The notes: generated by a model not told the origin, from the sequence alone. Counted from the stretch's first letter, positions 14,916 to 24,020 are shown. The stretch: DNA of 64,000 bases from Microcystis wesenbergii NRERC-220 (GCF_032027425.1 NZ_JAVSJA010000001.1:124001-188000), one strand, 5' to 3'. Numbers and translations are program-made.

Positions 14916-16133
14916 CTAACAAATATCAGCAATCAAAACTTGTTCATACTTAGCTGCCGCTTGCTGCCAAGTATAATTATCTTCGATTAATTTGCGAGCA
15001 TTTCTAGATAATTTTTCTCGCAACTCTGCCGATTCAAAAAGACTACTAACCGCCGTACAATATTCCTCAATACTATTAGCCCTTAAGGCTGCTAAAGGAA
15101 CATTATTTCCCTCCACTGTTAACCCTTCTAAACCTCGATCGCTGGCCACCACCGGCACCCCCGCAGCCATAGATTCTAGGGTTTTATTTTTAATCCCAAA
15201 ACCCGAACGCATTGCCACAACACAAATAGTAGCATGATGAAGATACTCGGCCATAGATGGAACTCGACCCGTGACAGTGATTTGAGAATTTTTTGTCAAT
15301 TCTATCACCGATGGAGCAGGATTGGAGCCAACGAGTATCAGAGTAACCTCAGGATATTTTTGTTGTAAAATAGGGAAAACTTCTAAGCTAAAAAAGCGTA
15401 CTGCGTCTATATTAGAACTGTAATCTAGGCCTCCCGTCATAATGATTTGATAACCACTGGGATCCCTTTGTCGATAGGGGAACATTTCCAAGTCAACGCC
15501 GTTGGGAATTACAATAACAGGGCGATTAATGTTTAACTCTTCCATCTGTTGCTTGTCTTCGGAAGTGGTGACAACTATAGCGTTGAATTTCTGACAAAAT
15601 CTCCGTTCATAACGTTCGAGAAGTGGCAGATACAATGTATCTCGAATAGGATTAGGGCTGACTCCTATTTCTAATTGATTTTTGCAGGTTCTATAGGCTA
15701 AACTATGTATATTTACTACAGTTTTAAGCTTTTTTTGCCAATGGGGGCGGACAAAGATCTCATTGACGCTATGCTCACAAGTAATAACATCAAATTTTTG
15801 ACTATCAATGGCACGATCAAGCCAAAATTGAATATCAGCACTATATACTTGTCGAACGTTGGGAGGAGTACCTTGCATTATAAAATCATAAAAACGATTT
15901 ATTTTGCCTAAAATACTAGGGTGGGTAGAATTGGAATAGGGAAATACCTTTACCTCCTTAACAAATCTTTCCAAAGCTTCAATATCAGTCCTACTAACAT
16001 CCGAATTTGGTCGAGTCATGATCGTGATTTCATGATTCTTACTTAGGTGTTTTAAAAGATTGAAGGTTCTAACTTGAGTTCCCCCTCTGGTTGGGGGATA
16101 GGGAAAAGTAGAACTAATCATTAAGATATTCAT
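14916..16133 (-). CDS. GT4-family glycosyltransferase
   Basis: Predicted GT-B fold glycosyltransferase of 405 residues. The acceptor-side opening is MISSTFPYPPTRGGTQVRTF, and the donor-binding half carries IPNGVDLEMF, ITVTGRVPSMAEYL and the EX7E-type stretch KNKTLESMAAGVPVVAS near residues 315-331. It lies two bases after the dehydratase gene, clearly in the same operon, and probably builds a surface polysaccharide from a GDP-sugar. The donor and acceptor cannot be deduced. Confidence 0.88.
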   Translation of the reverse strand: MNILMISSTFPYPPTRGGTQVRTFNLLKHLSKNHEITIMTRPNSDVSRTDIEALERFVKEVKVFPYSNSTHPSILGKINRFYDFIMQGTPPNVRQVYSADIQFWLDRAIDSQKFDVITCEHSVNEIFVRPHWQKKLKTVVNIHSLAYRTCKNQLEIGVSPNPIRDTLYLPLLERYERRFCQKFNAIVVTTSEDKQQMEELNINRPVIVIPNGVDLEMFPYRQRDPSGYQIIMTGGLDYSSNIDAVRFFSLEVFPILQQKYPEVTLILVGSNPAPSVIELTKNSQITVTGRVPSMAEYLHHATICVVAMRSGFGIKNKTLESMAAGVPVVASDRGLEGLTVEGNNVPLAALRANSIEEYCTAVSSLFESAELREKLSRNARKLIEDNYTWQQAAAKYEQVLIADIC

Positions 16134-16135
16134 AG

Positions 16136-17095
16136 CTATTTCTCTAAACGATTTTCTACCATCATACGCACAATATCAGTCATTTTGTATCGTGCTTGCC
16201 AACCTAATTTTTCCTTAGCTTTGCGGGGATTGCCGCGACTAATAGCTAAATCTGTTGGTCTTAATAAACTTCGATCAGAAATTACATGATCTGGCCAATT
16301 TAAACCAACAGTCGCAAAAGCTGTGGCGACAAAATCCTCCAGTTTTGAACTTTCTCCCGTGGCAATGACGTAATCATCGGGTTGCTCCTGTTGCAGCATT
16401 AAATACATCGCTTCAACGTACTCCGGCGCCCAACCCCAATCCCTTTGAATATCCATATTTCCTAAGTGCAAAGTTTCAGGACTTCCCTGAACAATTCTAG
16501 CCACGGCAGCGATAATTTTTTGGGTAACAAAGCGCTCGGGACGGAGGGGAGACTCATGATTAAAAAGTATGCCTGAACAGGCAAAAATTCCGTAGGCTTC
16601 TCGATAATTAGCTACTTCCCAAAAAGCCGCCGATTTGGCAACAGCGTAGGGACTGCGAGGACGAAAAGGGGTATTCTCATCGGCAGAATTATCGCCGATA
16701 TCCCCGAAACATTCACTCGATCCGGCATTATATAATTTAATTTTTGCTCCGGTAAATCGAATTGCTTCTAAGAGATTTAAGGTTCCCGTGGCAATACTTT
16801 CTAAGGTTTCCACTGGCTGCTCGAAGGATAAACCCACAGAACTTTGTCCAGCCAAATTATAGACCTCATCCGGCTGAATTTTAATTAACACCTGTAGGAC
16901 ACTGCGAAAGTCATTTAGTGCCATTGATTCTAGTTTTACCTGTTCCTTGATTCCCAAACGTTTCAGGTTGCTAAAAGAGGACATTTGGGCATCCCGGGAG
17001 GTGCCACAAACTGTATAGCCTGCTTTTAACAGTAATTCGGCTAGGTAGGCTCCATCCTGCCCCGATATACCACAAATTAACGCTTTTTTACCCAT
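16136..17095 (-). CDS. GDP-mannose 4,6-dehydratase family protein
   Basis: Extended short-chain dehydrogenase/reductase, most like GDP-mannose 4,6-dehydratase, which makes GDP-4-keto-6-deoxymannose on the way to fucose or rhamnose-type sugars. It has the NADP-binding CGISGQDGAYLAELL near residue 8, the catalytic SSECFGD region near 127 with Tyr-x3-Lys in SPYAVAKSA near 150, and the family block NHESPLRPERFVTQKI. At 319 residues it is slightly shorter than classical Gmd. It is flanked by glycosyltransferases on both sides with 2 and 14 bases of spacing. Confidence 0.88.
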   Translation of the reverse strand: MGKKALICGISGQDGAYLAELLLKAGYTVCGTSRDAQMSSFSNLKRLGIKEQVKLESMALNDFRSVLQVLIKIQPDEVYNLAGQSSVGLSFEQPVETLESIATGTLNLLEAIRFTGAKIKLYNAGSSECFGDIGDNSADENTPFRPRSPYAVAKSAAFWEVANYREAYGIFACSGILFNHESPLRPERFVTQKIIAAVARIVQGSPETLHLGNMDIQRDWGWAPEYVEAMYLMLQQEQPDDYVIATGESSKLEDFVATAFATVGLNWPDHVISDRSLLRPTDLAISRGNPRKAKEKLGWQARYKMTDIVRMMVENRLEK

Positions 17096-17109
17096 TTATT
17101 TACAATAAT

Positions 17110-18039
17110 TTACTTTTGAGGGGTTAACATCGCCTTGGCGGCTTCGCTTAAATAACCGATTTGTCCATAGGCATAGAGAAGATTATCAAAGCTTTTAGCA
17201 GGATCATTGATAAATTTGACAGATTTAACCAATCCTCTCACCAAACGCTCACCTCCTCGCCCAAATTGAGCCAATCCCGTCTTTCCTGCCACTTCTTCCC
17301 GGTAGTGTTCGCTGATGCCTTGCCACCAACTGCGACGCATAAACCATTGACGATCGATTCTTTCTGGGGCAACATTGTGTTCCACCAATGCCTCGGGAAA
17401 ATAGCCCACTTGCCATCCCTGGGCGAGTGCCAGTTCTGTAGTGTATAATTCCTCGTTAGAGAGAAGTTTTTTGCCAATTCTTCCCAAATTAGGGTCAAAA
17501 CCGCCAATCTTCTCCCAGAAATCCCGCCGGATTGAGTAATTAACCCCTCGCGGAGTTAAATCCGCTTGGCTGATATATACCACATTGTCGCCCAAATCGA
17601 AAGCCCCTAAACCCCCTGCTAACTCATCGGATAACCAATTGGGTTGACTGTAGCCTTGCGGCCAAATTAAGGTGACTTTTCCCCCAGCTACTGCCAGTTT
17701 TTGGTTATTTTCGTAGGCATTTAACAGAATTTGCAACCATTGAGGACTAGCGATCGCATCGTCATCCAAATAAGCTAAAATCGGCGCTCTAGTTTCCTTC
17801 GCCCCGCGATTTCTGGCGGTAGATAGCCCTAAAATAGGTTCGTAAACGTATTTTAGCCGCCCATCTCCCAGACGTGACTCGACCACTTGACGGGTTTTAT
17901 CGGTGGATGCGTTATCAACCACTAAAATCTCGCAATCTGGGCAAGTTTGCGCCAAAAGACTATCGATCGCTCCTTCTAGGTAGTGATCGCGGTTGTGGGT
18001 ACAGATAATCCCTGCTATTTTAGGAGCCATGGCTATCAA
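17110..18039 (-). CDS. GT2-family glycosyltransferase
   Basis: GT-A fold enzyme of 309 residues. It shows CTHNRDHYLEGAIDSLLAQT near residue 13, VVDNASTDKT, the metal motif in AYLDDDAIASPQWL near residue 90, and a later FDPNLGRIGKKLLSNEE acceptor block. It appears soluble. It is the first gene of the minus-strand sugar cluster, with a heptamer array upstream. An alternative start three codons in is equally possible. Confidence 0.87.
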   Translation of the reverse strand: MIAMAPKIAGIICTHNRDHYLEGAIDSLLAQTCPDCEILVVDNASTDKTRQVVESRLGDGRLKYVYEPILGLSTARNRGAKETRAPILAYLDDDAIASPQWLQILLNAYENNQKLAVAGGKVTLIWPQGYSQPNWLSDELAGGLGAFDLGDNVVYISQADLTPRGVNYSIRRDFWEKIGGFDPNLGRIGKKLLSNEELYTTELALAQGWQVGYFPEALVEHNVAPERIDRQWFMRRSWWQGISEHYREEVAGKTGLAQFGRGGERLVRGLVKSVKFINDPAKSFDNLLYAYGQIGYLSEAAKAMLTPQK

Positions 18040-18102
18040 GGTTACTCATTCAATACCCTAAAACTTAACATTCCTTTGCAAAAATGTAAAAATACTTTTA
18101 AA

Positions 18103-18270
18103 GCCGTCAGCCGTCAGCCGTCAGCTTTTTAGCCATCAGCCGTCAGCCGTTAGCTTTTCTCTCTCGATATCCCGATATCCCTGTTCACTAATAACGAATA
18201 ACTGATCACTGATCACTGATAACTGATCACTGATCACTGATCACTGATAACTGATAACTGATAACTGAAA
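18103..18270. repeat. Two heptamer arrays (GCCGTCA and CTGATAA/CTGATCA)
   Basis: The first part (about 18103-18153) is built of GCCGTCA units, interrupted by an AGCTTTTTAGCCATCA unit also found near 61115. The second (about 18200-18268) is CTGATCA/CTGATAA units running up to the next gene's start region. The gap lies between two divergent glycosyltransferase genes, so it must hold both promoters. Confidence 0.8.
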
Positions 18271-18275
18271 ATATT

Positions 18276-19259
18276 ATGCCGAAAGTAACTGTTTGTATTC
18301 CCACCTATAACCGCGCCGATTATCTCACCTATTCGATTAATAGTGTCTTGCGGCAGACTTATGAAGATTTTGAGTTAATTGTCTGTGATGATGGTTCTTC
18401 TGATAATACCCCAGAAGTGGTGGCGGCATTTCAGGATTCGAGAATAATTTATCTGCGTCATCCCCAAAATCTTGGCAGAAGTTTAAATATGCGATCGGGT
18501 TTTACGGCTGCTCGGGGAGAATATTTTATTAAATTCGATGATGATGATGGACTAACTCCCGAATTTTTAGGGAAAACTGTCCCTATTTTAGATCAAGAAA
18601 AAAACGTTGATTTTGTCTGTACCGATCACTGGATTATTGATAAATTTGGACAAAAAGTTACGGCGGCTACCCAAGAAAATTCAGCCAAATGGGGCAAAGA
18701 CAGATTACAACAAGGGATTATTACCGATTTAGAAAGACAAACTTTTTCCTATCAAAGTTTACAGGTGGGTTCGACTCTTTTTCGTTATCAATCTTTAGCC
18801 GATGTGGATTATATGCGCCCTCAAGCGGATGGTTGTGAAGATTTTGATTTATTAGTGCGTTTAGCCTTAGCGGGAAAACAAGCTTATTTTCTGCCAGAAT
18901 TATTAATGGAATATCGTTTTCATGGCGGTCAAACTAGCTTAAAACAAGCGGTTCACTTTTTGCAAGCAAAATTGTTTTGTACGGAAAGTTATCAATTTAA
19001 TGATCTAAAATTAGAGGAAGAAAGAGTTAAAAAGTCGGCTTTTTTACAGGAATCTTTGGGAATAAAATTAATTGAAAAGGGAGAAAACGAAGCTGGGCGA
19101 GTTTTAATAGCAAAAGCCTCGCAATTGTTAGGAAAATCCCGACGGGCCAGACTGGGTTTACTGCTTTCCTATTTACCTCTAAACTTGAGACAATTGGCTT
19201 TTCAAGGTTTCCGTCAACTACGTCCTAAAGATTACGCCGAACAGGTCAGAGCCGTATAA
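18276..19259 (+). CDS. GT2-family glycosyltransferase
   Basis: GT-A fold enzyme of 327 residues opening VTVCIPTYNRADYLTYSINS, with CDDGSSDNTPEV near residue 38, the metal motif FDDDDGLTPEFL near residue 88 and a late CEDFDLLVRLAL catalytic-base region. A C-terminal helical tail of about 90 residues follows. It is divergent from the sugar cluster at 13902-18039 and probably part of the same surface-polysaccharide function, though transcribed separately. Confidence 0.87.
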   Translation: MPKVTVCIPTYNRADYLTYSINSVLRQTYEDFELIVCDDGSSDNTPEVVAAFQDSRIIYLRHPQNLGRSLNMRSGFTAARGEYFIKFDDDDGLTPEFLGKTVPILDQEKNVDFVCTDHWIIDKFGQKVTAATQENSAKWGKDRLQQGIITDLERQTFSYQSLQVGSTLFRYQSLADVDYMRPQADGCEDFDLLVRLALAGKQAYFLPELLMEYRFHGGQTSLKQAVHFLQAKLFCTESYQFNDLKLEEERVKKSAFLQESLGIKLIEKGENEAGRVLIAKASQLLGKSRRARLGLLLSYLPLNLRQLAFQGFRQLRPKDYAEQVRAV

Positions 19260-19272
19260 ACTATAACTTATA

Positions 19273-19363
19273 AGTAGGTAGGTGTTAAAAATTATCAGAC
19301 ACCCCCCTTATCAAGGGGGGATAAAGGGGGGATATATCTTCTATTTAATTAGAACCACTTACT
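19273..19363. mobile_element. MITE-like element with TA borders
   Basis: Bases AGTAGGTAGGTGTTAAAAA at the left resemble, inverted, the right end CTAATTAGAACCACTTACT; TA dinucleotides flank both sides (19271-19272 and 19364-19365). Inside is a strong hairpin of the CCCCCCTTATCAAGGGGGG type (19303-19320). The ends start with AGTA like the elements at 43213 and 43750. The hairpin could also act as a terminator for the preceding gene. Confidence 0.45.
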
Positions 19364-19483
19364 TAGCAGTTATCTTAATGGTCGGGTAGGAAGTTTTCGT
19401 TTTGGGGAGTGGGTCGTCGATACCAAATTAGGTTACACTTCATCTTTGTGACCAACGCTGCCAGTTTTTAAATTTAACTATCT

Positions 19484-19840
19484 ATGGATACTATTCACGT
19501 TACAGGAATTCGTGCCTACGGTTACACAGGATATCTGGCCGAAGAACAGGTTTTAGGTCAATGGTTTGAGGTAGATTTATCCCTAGAAGTTGATATCAGC
19601 ATTGCTGGCAAAAGTGACGCGATTGAAGATACCCTAGATTATCGACAGGCGATCGAAATTGTCAAACACCAGATTGAAACCGGCAAATTTGCCCTAGTGG
19701 AAAAATTGGCCACGGTTATCGCTGAGGATATCCTACAACTCGAGGGCGTGCGACAGGTAAGAGTACAATTATCGAAACCCGCCGCCCCAATACCCCATTT
19801 CACTGGTAAAATCACCATCGATATTACTAGATCTCGTTGA
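19484..19840 (+). CDS. folB: Dihydroneopterin aldolase
   Basis: Folate-pathway enzyme that cleaves 7,8-dihydroneopterin to 6-hydroxymethyl-dihydropterin and glycolaldehyde. The 118-residue protein has the typical MDTIHVTGIRAYGYTGYLAE opening, the Glu in YTGYLAEEQVLGQWFEVDL, the mid-protein DTLDYRQ block and the late catalytic lysine region VQLSKPAAPIPHF. Length is normal. Its 3' end overlaps the convergent reductase gene by 14 bases. Downstream folK lies far away at 55.7 kb, so the pathway genes are scattered. Confidence 0.92.
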   Translation: MDTIHVTGIRAYGYTGYLAEEQVLGQWFEVDLSLEVDISIAGKSDAIEDTLDYRQAIEIVKHQIETGKFALVEKLATVIAEDILQLEGVRQVRVQLSKPAAPIPHFTGKITIDITRSR

Positions 19841-20369
19841 GTTTACGGGTATTATCGACTAAACTTTCAGCAAAAGCGTCAAAACGTTGGGAAAGCTTCT
19901 CGTCAAGGATTTCTCCTTCTTCGTTGAAGACTTTCCACGCTTGTCCTAAGCTAATTTGTTCGGGAATTACCCAAGCATGAACCCAACGGAGAATGATTCT
20001 TAAATCATTTAGGGCGTTACTATTGGATTGGCCGCCTAAAACACTGATTAACCCAGCAATCTTTCCCGATAACTCCTCAAAACTCATTAAATCTAGGGCA
20101 TTCTTCATCACGCCACTTACGCTGCCATGATATTCTGGTGTCGCCAAAATTAATCCCGCTGCCGATTTAACCGTTTGCTGCATTTTGGCCACATCGGGAT
20201 AGTCAGAATAGTCATCTCCCCCGTTACAGAAGGGTAAAGAGAGTTTTCTCAGGTCAATTATCTCCGTTTCTACTCCTAACGCCCCTACTCGACTGATAGC
20301 AACTTCTAACGCCATCGCACTATAAGATCCGCTGCGTAAACTGCCATTAATACCAACGATTTTGATCAT
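19827..20369 (-). CDS. NAD(P)H-dependent FMN reductase family protein
   Basis: Flavodoxin-fold reductase of 180 residues. It contains the FMN phosphate-binding loop GINGSLRSGSYS at residues 6-17 and the second flavin loop TPEYHGSVSGVMKNALDL near residues 97-114, both characteristic of the NADPH:FMN reductase/quinone reductase group. It is probably a soluble enzyme reducing flavin or quinones. The physiological acceptor is unknown. It is convergent with folB. Confidence 0.88.
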   Translation of the reverse strand: MIKIVGINGSLRSGSYSAMALEVAISRVGALGVETEIIDLRKLSLPFCNGGDDYSDYPDVAKMQQTVKSAAGLILATPEYHGSVSGVMKNALDLMSFEELSGKIAGLISVLGGQSNSNALNDLRIILRWVHAWVIPEQISLGQAWKVFNEEGEILDEKLSQRFDAFAESLVDNTRKLNEI

Positions 20370-20529
20370 AGAACTTATACAAACTCATAACGACTACATA
20401 TAAGCTAACAAAAAAAGAGACAATTGGGGAAGCTTAGTTAAAAAAATATGTCGATGGGGCGGAGGGAGCGATCGATCTAAGTTTTAATGAGAGTAGAAAG
20501 AAAGATTTATTCCATTTCCCCTCATTGCC

Positions 20530-20856
20530 ATGCCAGAATTTCTCGATTTTCTCAAACATAAATATGCCTATGTGGCTATTGGTGAATTTAAACCGGGGTG
20601 TTTTTCCGAGGCCCAAAAACTCTACGAAAAGGCCGTTTCCACCTATTCCACGGGATTCCAAGGGGCTTTTCTGTTGCAAAAACCCGGAACCGATGAAGGA
20701 ATTGCCGTGATCATCTGGGATAAAATCGATGATATGGAGGCAAATAAAAGCGAAGCCCACGAATTATTGCTGAAATCCATGGCTCCTCTGTTTGCGAAAC
20801 CGCCTGTCACCGATTTTTACGAAGTATGTAGCGAGATAGAAGGTTCCCCCATTTAG
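20530..20856 (+). CDS. Hypothetical protein with antibiotic-monooxygenase-like (dimeric alpha-beta barrel) pattern
   Basis: A 108-residue soluble protein. The run KYAYVAIGEFKPGCFSEAQKLYEKA, then FQGAFLLQKPGTDEGIAVIIWD, is the beta-alpha-beta pattern of the ferredoxin-like ABM/Dabb fold, often used for small heme, flavin or polyketide substrates. I cannot assign a function. Its stop overlaps the convergent rhomboid gene by four bases. Confidence 0.6.
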   Translation: MPEFLDFLKHKYAYVAIGEFKPGCFSEAQKLYEKAVSTYSTGFQGAFLLQKPGTDEGIAVIIWDKIDDMEANKSEAHELLLKSMAPLFAKPPVTDFYEVCSEIEGSPI

Positions 20857-21461
20857 GGATAATGTTTCTTTTCGGTGGCGATTAATTTGGCGGCTAAAAC
20901 CCCGCCTAGAAAACCGAATAAATGTCCTTGCCAAGAAATCCCCGGACGGGAAGGCAAAACGCCCCAAATTGTGCCACCGTAGAGTAAAAAGACTAGAATT
21001 GACAAGAGTATAGAAGGAATATTTCTTTGGAAATAGCCCCGCAGTAATAAAAAACCTAAATAGCCAAAAATCAAGATACTTGCCCCGATATGGATGGATC
21101 CGGGAGCAGCAAATAACCAGACTCCTAACCCCCCCACCAGCATAGTCAACCCAGTCACAATAAAAAAGTCACTGGTTTCCTGTAACATAACCAACCAACC
21201 GAGAATCAGGAAAGGAACCGTATTAGCAATAAGATGGGGAAAGTCACCGTGTAGGAAAGGTGCAAAAAGAATACCCCGCAATCCGATGACTTGATGGGGA
21301 ATAATCCCGAAAATGTCTAAACTGCCCCGAAAAACAAATTGATCTAAAATCTCTAATAGCCAAAAAATCGCCACAAAGGTAGCGAGGATTATTGCTTGGG
21401 TTTTTATTTCTTGCCGTGATCCTTGACTCATAAGATTGATGGATGAGTTATTTTTTCCCAT
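20853..21461 (-). CDS. Rhomboid-family intramembrane serine protease
   Basis: Predicted membrane protease of 202 residues. The catalytic serine is in HIGASILIFGYLG (near residue 128) and the histidine in SWQGHLFGFLGGVLAA (near residue 180). The oxyanion-side motif FLHGDFPHLIANTVPF sits near residue 75, with about six membrane helices in all. The serine motif is GAS rather than the more common GxSG, with IFG following. A start at the second Met (MSQGSRQE) is possible. Substrates are unknown. Confidence 0.87.
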   Translation of the reverse strand: MGKNNSSINLMSQGSRQEIKTQAIILATFVAIFWLLEILDQFVFRGSLDIFGIIPHQVIGLRGILFAPFLHGDFPHLIANTVPFLILGWLVMLQETSDFFIVTGLTMLVGGLGVWLFAAPGSIHIGASILIFGYLGFLLLRGYFQRNIPSILLSILVFLLYGGTIWGVLPSRPGISWQGHLFGFLGGVLAAKLIATEKKHYP

Positions 21462-21474
21462 TATAGCCCCCCAG

Positions 21475-21545
21475 ATCAGTTATCAGTTATCAGTGATTCA
21501 GTTACCAGTTATCAGGTGTGAGTTTTCAGTTTACTGTTTACTGTT
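21475..21545. repeat. Heptamer array running into the end of nth
   Basis: Units of the CAGTTAT, CAGTGAT and TTACTGT types. The last units lie inside the nth coding region and encode the terminal residues of the protein. Confidence 0.7.
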
Positions 21546-22187
21546 TGCTGCGGGACAAAGAGGGGCTAATTGACAGGAAAAACAAGCGGGATTTCTTGCT
21601 TTACAAACCGCCCGGCCGTGGTAAATAATACTAATAGAAAAAGTTTCCCAATCCGGTTGAGGTAGTAAAGCCATTAAATCCCGTTCAATTTTCACCGGAT
21701 CGTTATTAGTAGTTAAACCCAAACGATTACTTAAGCGCTTAACGTGGGTATCGACTGTCACCCCCTCAATAATCGCGTAAGCGTGAGCGAGTACCACATT
21801 AGCCGTTTTTCTAGCTACCCCGGGTAAAGTTAATAATTCCGCCATTGTCTTGGGTACTTCCCCCTGAAAATCCTTGAGGATTTTTTGACAAGCACCCTGA
21901 ATATTTTTGGCTTTATTGCGATAGAATCCCGTGGAACGAATCAGGGTTTCTAACTCCTCTCGCTCGGCAAAAGCTAAGGATTTAGCATCGGGAAAACGAG
22001 CGAATAAAGCAGGAGTCACCTTATTTACCCGCTCATCAGTGCATTGTGCCGAGAGAATCACTGCCACCAATAACTGCACGGGAGTTTGATAATTTAAGCT
22101 ACAGGTTGCCTCTGGATATAATCGCTTTAAGTTGCTTAAAATCTCTAGGGCGCGCAGTTGAAGCTTAGTTTTTTTTCGAGGGGCCAT
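21531..22187 (-). CDS. nth: Endonuclease III (DNA glycosylase/AP lyase)
   Basis: Base-excision repair enzyme for oxidised pyrimidines. The 218-residue protein has the helix-hairpin-helix LTLPGVARKTANVVLAHAY (residues about 113-131) with the catalytic lysine equivalent nearby, the Asp in GVTVDTHVKRLSNRLG, and the 4Fe-4S cluster cysteines CKARNPACFSCQLAPLC near the C-terminus. The start is the ATG at 22187, which overlaps the rseP stop as TGATG. The last residues NSKQ are read from heptamer-repeat DNA. Confidence 0.95.
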   Translation of the reverse strand: MAPRKKTKLQLRALEILSNLKRLYPEATCSLNYQTPVQLLVAVILSAQCTDERVNKVTPALFARFPDAKSLAFAEREELETLIRSTGFYRNKAKNIQGACQKILKDFQGEVPKTMAELLTLPGVARKTANVVLAHAYAIIEGVTVDTHVKRLSNRLGLTTNNDPVKIERDLMALLPQPDWETFSISIIYHGRAVCKARNPACFSCQLAPLCPAANSKQ

Positions 22188-23278
22188 CACTGGAATAAAT
22201 CCTGAAAAACTGCTAGGTTAGCCGTGTCGCGCACGATTAAGAAAACTCCTAATCCTAAGAGTAAAACTAGACCTGTTTGCATGATGTTATCTTGCAGTTT
22301 AGTTGGGAGAGGTTTACCTACTAAAGCCTCGATTAATAAAAATACCAACTGACCACCATCAAGAGCAGGTAAAGGCAGAATATTAATCACCGCTAAATTA
22401 ATACTAATTAGGGCGGCAAATTGAAAAAGATTACCCGCATCATTACGAGCGATCGCCGCTCCGTATTCGACAATTTTGACTGGTCCTGCTACCTGTTGAA
22501 CACTGTCTTTGAAGTTACTAACTAACTGACCAAAACCTTGAACAGTTAATAGGGTTAATCGCTGAAATTCACCCGCACCTAAGCTAAAAGCTTGCCCAAA
22601 ATTATCGGCTTTCAGGCGAGTTTCTTCACCGTTAGGAGCCAATCTAACCCCAATTTTACCCTGACCATCACTTCCCAATTCAGGAGTAACGATTAAATTG
22701 ATCGTTTCTGTCGGACGTTTGATGGTTAATTTTAGGGGTTGATCGGGGGAAGATTGAATAATGTCACGGAAGTCAATAACGGCATTTTGAGAAGCACCAA
22801 GGGGCTGATCATTGATAGCGAGAACAATATCCCCCGCTTGCATTCCCGCTTGTTTAGCGACGGAATTTTCCGAGGTGAAAACCTCTGGAATAATTACCCC
22901 TTCTTGATAGTTAATTTGGGGAAAACCCACGGTAGCGACTTGGGTAACAAGCAAAAAATAGGCAAAAATTAAATTAGCAATTACTCCCGCACTAATGACG
23001 ATAGCTCGATCGAAAACAGGACGATTGCGTAATAAATCAGGATCGTTATTGGGAATTTGACTATCGGGATCGTCATCGGGAAAACCAACGTAACCCCCTA
23101 AAGGAATGGCGCGGAGAGCGTATTCTGTTTCTTTACCTTGATATTTAGCTAAAGCTGGACCAAAACCGATGGAAAAGCGATTAACATGGATAGATTGCCA
23201 ACGAGCAGCGGCAAAATGACCTAATTCGTGAACGACAATTAATAGGGCAAGTACACCGATCGCTATTAAAACTGACAT
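22187..23278 (-). CDS. rseP: Site-2 intramembrane metalloprotease (RseP-like)
   Basis: Membrane zinc protease performing regulated intramembrane proteolysis, typically of anti-sigma factors. The 363-residue protein has HELGH in the first helix (near residue 18), a PDZ domain (about residues 130-210, with AGMQAGDIVLAINDQPL), and the second metal-binding motif NILPLPALDGGQLVF near residue 300. Architecture and length match RseP/S2P. It is translationally coupled to nth downstream. Confidence 0.93.
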   Translation of the reverse strand: MSVLIAIGVLALLIVVHELGHFAAARWQSIHVNRFSIGFGPALAKYQGKETEYALRAIPLGGYVGFPDDDPDSQIPNNDPDLLRNRPVFDRAIVISAGVIANLIFAYFLLVTQVATVGFPQINYQEGVIIPEVFTSENSVAKQAGMQAGDIVLAINDQPLGASQNAVIDFRDIIQSSPDQPLKLTIKRPTETINLIVTPELGSDGQGKIGVRLAPNGEETRLKADNFGQAFSLGAGEFQRLTLLTVQGFGQLVSNFKDSVQQVAGPVKIVEYGAAIARNDAGNLFQFAALISINLAVINILPLPALDGGQLVFLLIEALVGKPLPTKLQDNIMQTGLVLLLGLGVFLIVRDTANLAVFQDLFQ

Positions 23279-23427
23279 GATGATTAAATTATAATGATTT
23301 AGCTTTTGTTAATTGTAAGCGATCCTCCCGGGCAGATTGCAAAAAATCTTTAGTTATCGCTAATTTTTCGATCATTTATGGTAAAAGAGATCTTAACCGC
23401 CTAATCTGACCCGACAGAGAGCGATCG

Positions 23428-23991
23428 ATGCCTTTGAGTGAGCGCGCCCAGCAATTAATCCCAAAAGCGAGAATCATCAGTTTCGCTAATTGGCCTTACC
23501 ACCAAGCAGCGATCGCTATTTGGCAACAAGCGGATGATCAAACTCGCTATCTCAGCGACAGCGATTTAGATACTATCGTCAATTTAGAGCCTGATTTACT
23601 GGTTTCTAGTCAGCAAACTCGAAAACTGCGGGATAATGCTAATAGTATCGTCGATAACTCCCGTCAGACTGTCTTAAGCCAATTTCCTACCATTCTCCAA
23701 CCCGGGGGCGATCTTCATCCACCCCACCGCGCTGAAGCTTGTTGGCGTGATTTCTGGAACTTTTTACGTTGTATTACCTACGGTGTCGCCGGACAGCAGA
23801 TTCCCTATACCAGTGCCGAGGGATTGGAAAATATGCGTCTTCTTTATCAAGAATTGCAAGTACCATTAGGGGCGATGATTTCAGGGTTAGAAGCCTTAAA
23901 AGCATACAGTTTAGAGTATTTTAGCGACCCAGAAAAAACCGCAATTGCTCCCTATTTCGATCACTTAATTACGGTTATGAAAAAGTTTTAA
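23428..23991 (+). CDS. Phycobiliprotein-like (phycobilisome-superfamily) protein
   Basis: A 187-residue globin-fold phycobilisome-superfamily protein. The block EACWRDFWNFLRCITYGVAG (about residues 102-121) aligns with the MAACLRDMEIILRYVSYA-type helix of allophycocyanin and phycocyanin, and its first Cys falls at the bilin-attachment position. The N-terminal helices (LSERAQQLIPKARI) match ApcD-like openings, but the rest diverges from the main ApcA/CpcA proteins. It could be a minor antenna or signalling subunit. The function is not settled by sequence. Confidence 0.75.
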   Translation: MPLSERAQQLIPKARIISFANWPYHQAAIAIWQQADDQTRYLSDSDLDTIVNLEPDLLVSSQQTRKLRDNANSIVDNSRQTVLSQFPTILQPGGDLHPPHRAEACWRDFWNFLRCITYGVAGQQIPYTSAEGLENMRLLYQELQVPLGAMISGLEALKAYSLEYFSDPEKTAIAPYFDHLITVMKKF

Positions 23992-24020
23992 AACTGCGGC
24001 ATTTAATCTGTGTTAAAATA

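Noticed and set aside
18103-18270. Short tandem units that could look like a CRISPR array
   Set aside because: Units are 7 bases with no spacers; this is a heptamer array.
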